From assembly GCA_028023455.1 (NCBI GenBank), contig JAQFVV010012476.1, forward strand, positions 4,419,055 to 4,483,054: a stretch of 64,000 nucleotides of DNA. The letters run 5' to 3'. The notes under the pieces are model-generated. The model saw nothing but the letters and a program-made list of their open reading frames with translations. It had not been told where the DNA came from and made no database searches. The DNA is from Epiperipatus broadwayi. Lineage: Eukaryota > Onychophora > Udeonychophora > Euonychophora > Peripatidae. Both the position numbers and the translations under genes were made by a program. Below are positions 60,130 to 64,000 of this stretch, piece after piece; positions within the stretch are counted from its first letter, which is position 1; every line of letters starts with the position of its first letter.

Positions 60130-62550
60130 TCTTCGACTTATAGCTTTATAGTTAACTAATTTTTAAAGTCCTTTCATATACACGTACATATACATATGAA
60201 ATATTTTAAATGTCCCATACTCTGCCCTTTAAATATAGAAAAGATTTTCTTTATTTAAAGGGGCGAGAGTGGCTGAAATAATATAGCTATGGGGCCTTTA
60301 AAATATATTATTGAGATTTCATATAAGATTAAAATTGCTTCTATACACGTATTAGTAATTACTACATAGTAATAATAGAATCATTATAAAACCCTTTAGT
60401 ATTCATGAAGCTTTAAATATAAGACAATTTTATTTTTAATGAATTTATTAAGTATATACATTTACAAATCAAATTTAGCATTTACGGGATTTACTGTTTT
60501 GTAAAATCTTATGAAGAAAGTTTATAATTTTACCGTTAGAGGGCGTATGATACTTTTTCAAATTTTGAAATAAATGTCCTTGTTCTTTTTAATTATTAAA
60601 ATTTGTAAAAGTATATAAACACATTTAAATATGCTATGCGCTTTTGAATTTTAAAAATTTAGGTTTACTATAGAAATAAAATAGTTTAAAATTAAAACAA
60701 AATAATTTGAAGATTTAATAATTTATAAAAAAAATTAGGAATGTTTAGGATGCCGCACTAAATAGTACAGAAAAGTGTTTGGGTGTGTAGGAGGGGGGAG
60801 GAGATGTAGATAACCTACCATTAGCGGTAGCAGTACTTTTCTGCCTAAATTTTTGACTAGCTTATAGTCATAGAATATCCATAGCAATATATTTTAAGCA
60901 TAAATTTTAGCTGTCTAATAATAATATATAAACAGTGAGGGTCGTGTGATCTATGAATTGATCTATGACTCTTATTTTGACTGTCTAATAATCTAGCATA
61001 TGTATGTATTTATAAGAAATAGAAACAATGCATAACGCTACTTGAAATCTATATAAAATATTTTAAACGCCCTATAGATATATTATTTATAGATTATGAT
61101 ACATAGCGCAAACAAGATTAAATAAAATAATTCTATTTTCAGCAAAACAAAATCAAAAGAAAATTATTTTTTAATTCAAGAAACTGCCTTCAGATCATGA
61201 ACTAATTTGTCCGAATTACGTTATTAGAACTGGACAAAAATTTAAGGATAGACATTCGGTCAAGAATGCAAAAGACCTTTAGGAAGATCAGTGGTGAGAT
61301 TGTTACACTTCTGTATTGGTAAATATAGCAGATACATTAAGCATATTCTCTTTTAGTGTTTTTTTTTTTTCTATAATATTAGTTTTATGAGTCACCTTAT
61401 GTATCAACCACTTATGGAGACATAACCAAATGATAAATTACTGGTTTTTCAAGTAAACAATACAAGAATCATTACCCTGTATATGTAATCGTGTAACATT
61501 TTGATTTTGTTTTCAACTGAGAAAAAAAAAAATCCTTAGTTTGGCTATTTAAAATGGAGTTTCTCTGTAATATTATAATATCAAGAAAAACTAGGATAGT
61601 ATTTGGTACAGATCTGAAAAAAACAATACATCTCTTTCTGTTCCAGTATTCTGTTCTTCTTATCTATTGAAATATCATTGAGACAATTCCTAAAATGTCC
61701 ATATCCTCTATTTCTACTCTCATTGATAGCATGAAACAGGCACTTCAATTAGGATTTTGCCATATGTTTGCCCTTTTACTCCTGAGATGCCATTTTTGCT
61801 TCACTCCTACATCTAAGAAATTATAATCACTCTTTTACAATAAAATCTCAAAAATTAAAAACAGAGACAGAGTGCTTGTTCCTACAGACATTGTCGATGC
61901 TACATGGAGCCTGGTCTCTCTTCCCACCACATTATAAACAGATAATTCCTTTTCTTTTTACTTTTCTATGCTTTTGCTATGTATTTACAGGATATGCCTT
62001 TTATAATTTATACATCATTATATTTGGCTGTTTTTTGATGATTTACTTTATAATATTTGGATGAATTTCAAATCATCTTTTCTAAGTTTGTAAAAAAAAA
62101 AAATTGACTAATACAAATTGTTGTTTGTTTGTTTTTTTTAAAAAAAACAAACTAGTATAACCTAAAATTTCCAAGCAAGAGAAAAAAATTGGAAAACCAA
62201 AGGAGATGTCAGCAAACTAATAGTACTTTTAATAACAGTTTTTTTCACTCTACTGAGTTAGGCTGATTAATGAGCACTTGATAGTAGTGTCATTATTTTC
62301 ACCCTTCCAGATTAATCTTGGAATTATGTTCTCCAGCAGCGAGAATTTCAAATCTAAAGCTAAAAATGAAGCTCTTGTATATCTAGAACATAAACATACT
62401 GTTTGTACAATTATATGTGAATGTATAATTTAATGATCCTCCATAAGTGTCAATTGATTGCTCCAATTTTAAATATGTGGCTCTGGAGTGGAGTGAAAAC
62501 ATGATCAATGTTGGTATAAACCATTTTAGCCAAAGAGGCAATGGTGTTTT
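60130..62550. other. Spacer, nothing recognised
   Basis: AT-rich. CpG is slightly more frequent at 60530-61280. A 62-residue hydrophobic frame at 61876-62064 (+) has no recognisable domain and is probably fortuitous. Confidence 0.45.
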
Positions 62551-62552
62551 CA

Positions 62553-63105
62553 GTTACTATTATTCAAGCTTACAATAGATCGTTCTGATGGAAAATGAAG
62601 GAAACAGTTTCTAAAAGTATATGTTATGTGTGATCAAAAAAATCATTAGATGTTTTGCTGATCATAACACAATTCTTAACTATTCCTTGATTCTGTAATA
62701 CAACAAAATGGAGGCTAAACTGTATTAGATTTTAGTGACCTCTGATTACTCAAGCTTACACTAGATGGTGCTGATAGAGAATGAAGAAACCCGTTTCTAA
62801 AAGTATATAGTAAGTCTGAATAAGAAAATCATAAGATGTTTTGCTGATTATAACACAATTCTTAACTATTCCTTGATTCTGTAATACTACTAAATGGAGG
62901 CTAAACTATACCTGATTTTAGTGACCACTGATTACTCAAGCATAGTCAAGCATTCACTAGATAGTCTTGATAGAGAATGAAGAAAACAGTTTCTAAAAGT
63001 ATATGTTAAGTGTGAATAAGAATATCATGAGATGTTTTCTGGTTATAACACAATTCTTAACTATTCCTTGACTCTGTAATCCAACTAAATGTGGGCTAAC
63101 TCCAA
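62553..63105 (+). repeat. 185-bp tandem satellite, three units
   Basis: Units are registered at CAAGCTTAC 62566, 62751 and 62937 (the third has a small insertion). Each contains GTTTCTAAAAGTATAT, GATGTTTTGCTGAT.ATAACACAATTC and CTATTCCTTGA.TCTGTAAT. The ATTACTCAAGCTTACACTAGATGG start resembles the corresponding part of family A and the units at 21330-22285. No hammerhead core was found. Confidence 0.8.
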
Positions 63106-63109
63106 AACT

Positions 63110-64000
63110 TGTTTTTTTTTATTGATTAAATAAAAATACTATTTAGCACATTTATGAATAAAATTAATTTTAGACATAGCTAAAATAATGGAAAAGTATT
63201 AAAAGATATAAATATATTTTTAAAAAACTACATGAGTTAAATTAATATCCCCCCCCCCTTTTTGATTTCTGAGAAGTAATTTTAAATTCTCCTAAAGATA
63301 AGATATAATTAGAAAAATAAAATTCATATTATATTTAATACTAAAAACATCTTTTCGCCTTTCAATGAACAGTTTTTCACAACTAGGAAAAGGCTATTGT
63401 TTTTGTTTTTTTTTCGGTTTTATTTTGACATGAAATAAAAATAATTTCACATTATTATTTTTTTCCATTTATATAATTAAAAAAAGAATATACTGTAAAA
63501 TCTAAAATATTACCTTTGCAAATAAATTTAAAAAATAATAAAGTTAAGATAATAAATCAGAGGTTGGCCTTCTGTCAGTGATAAGTAAAAAAATGTTTAA
63601 GAGGAGGAGTTTTGTTATAACTTCTCAAAATATTTATTTCAAAAATTTCAATATAAAAGCTATTGCATTGAAATAAAATTACAATGTAAACATTAAATAA
63701 TTAAAAAGAAATACATATTAATAGTTTAGTATTGTATTTATCTGAGGTGGATGGTGTCAAAGTTGTGAGTGGATTGAGTGTGACAATGGTAAATAAAAAT
63801 ATAATAATATTTAATAGTTTTATAAAAAATAAACAAGTGAAGAATTTAAACTATAAATTTATTTGCAATCTAATAAAAGCCAAGGCTAATGTATTCTAAC
63901 AATTTTTTGGCTTATTGGATGAAATCTCTTATTTTATTTTTCTATTTTTCACAAAAAATAGTCACATCTATGGAATAGAATTATAAATAAAATTTGAATT
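63110..64000. other. Spacer, nothing recognised
   Basis: AT-rich to the window end. A short segment at 63743-63790 resembles 86-135. Confidence 0.45.

Overview
This is animal nuclear DNA: very AT-rich, with long (ATT)n and (GATA)n microsatellites, RTE-type LINE tails, a mariner relic, a short tRNA-derived SINE and many Penelope-like elements (PLEs) with C-terminal GIY-YIG endonucleases. I cannot name the species. An invertebrate is likely, but that is an inference from repeat content alone. No host gene, rRNA or intact tRNA gene could be supported. Every recognisable coding stretch belongs to a retroelement or transposon, and nearly all are broken.

Layout. 0-9 kb: AT-rich spacer with a tRNA-like SINE (2028-2134), a 0.73-kb foldback (2181-2912), an (ATT)n tract (3061-3325), a 40-bp minisatellite (6830-7100) and a 5'-truncated RTE LINE (7190-8545). 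9-20 kb: a truncated PLE (10005-11437), then a 4.1-kb compound insertion (14965-19068) bounded by a 12-bp target duplication. It holds a 364-bp tandem/inverted repeat that was itself invaded by a head-to-head PLE pair. 20-34 kb: dispersed repeats, microsatellites, a second RTE tail and foldbacks. 34-40 kb: an old head-to-head PLE pair, more foldbacks, a LINE zinc-finger remnant and a mariner-like relic (39347-40247). 40.5-41.8 kb: a repeat-poor stretch with regulatory-looking palindromes. 43-50 kb: a GATA/poly-G tract, a tandem-plus-palindromic hammerhead element (44088-44929), a second well-preserved head-to-head PLE pair (45286-48150) and a tiny third pair (49790-50370). 50-64 kb: further hammerhead-type repeats, a foldback with a hammerhead in each arm (58339-58945) and a 185-bp tandem satellite (62553-63105).

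The most interesting signal is a shared architecture, not a gene. At least four repeat families (called A, C, D and P here), plus the 3' untranslated ends of the PLEs, contain the core of a type I hammerhead ribozyme: CUGANGA, a stem II hairpin, GAAA and a UH cleavage site. Helix III is only 2-3 bp with a 2-nt loop and is self-complementary (ACUAGU, AGUACU, AUACGUAU-like), as expected of ribozymes that act as dimers. Several stems covary between copies.

The same families, and the PLEs, repeatedly sit as inverted pairs with both 3' ends pointing outward. Some carry an extra tandem unit and a 10-15 bp target duplication. This suggests that the PLE enzyme primes from both nicks of its target and mobilises ribozyme-bearing circular or concatemeric RNAs (retrozyme-like elements) the same way. 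Hammerheads in PLEs and in retrozymes are known. The two-sided integration signature and the apparent U3-A8 replacement of the C3-G8 core pair are the points I would check first.
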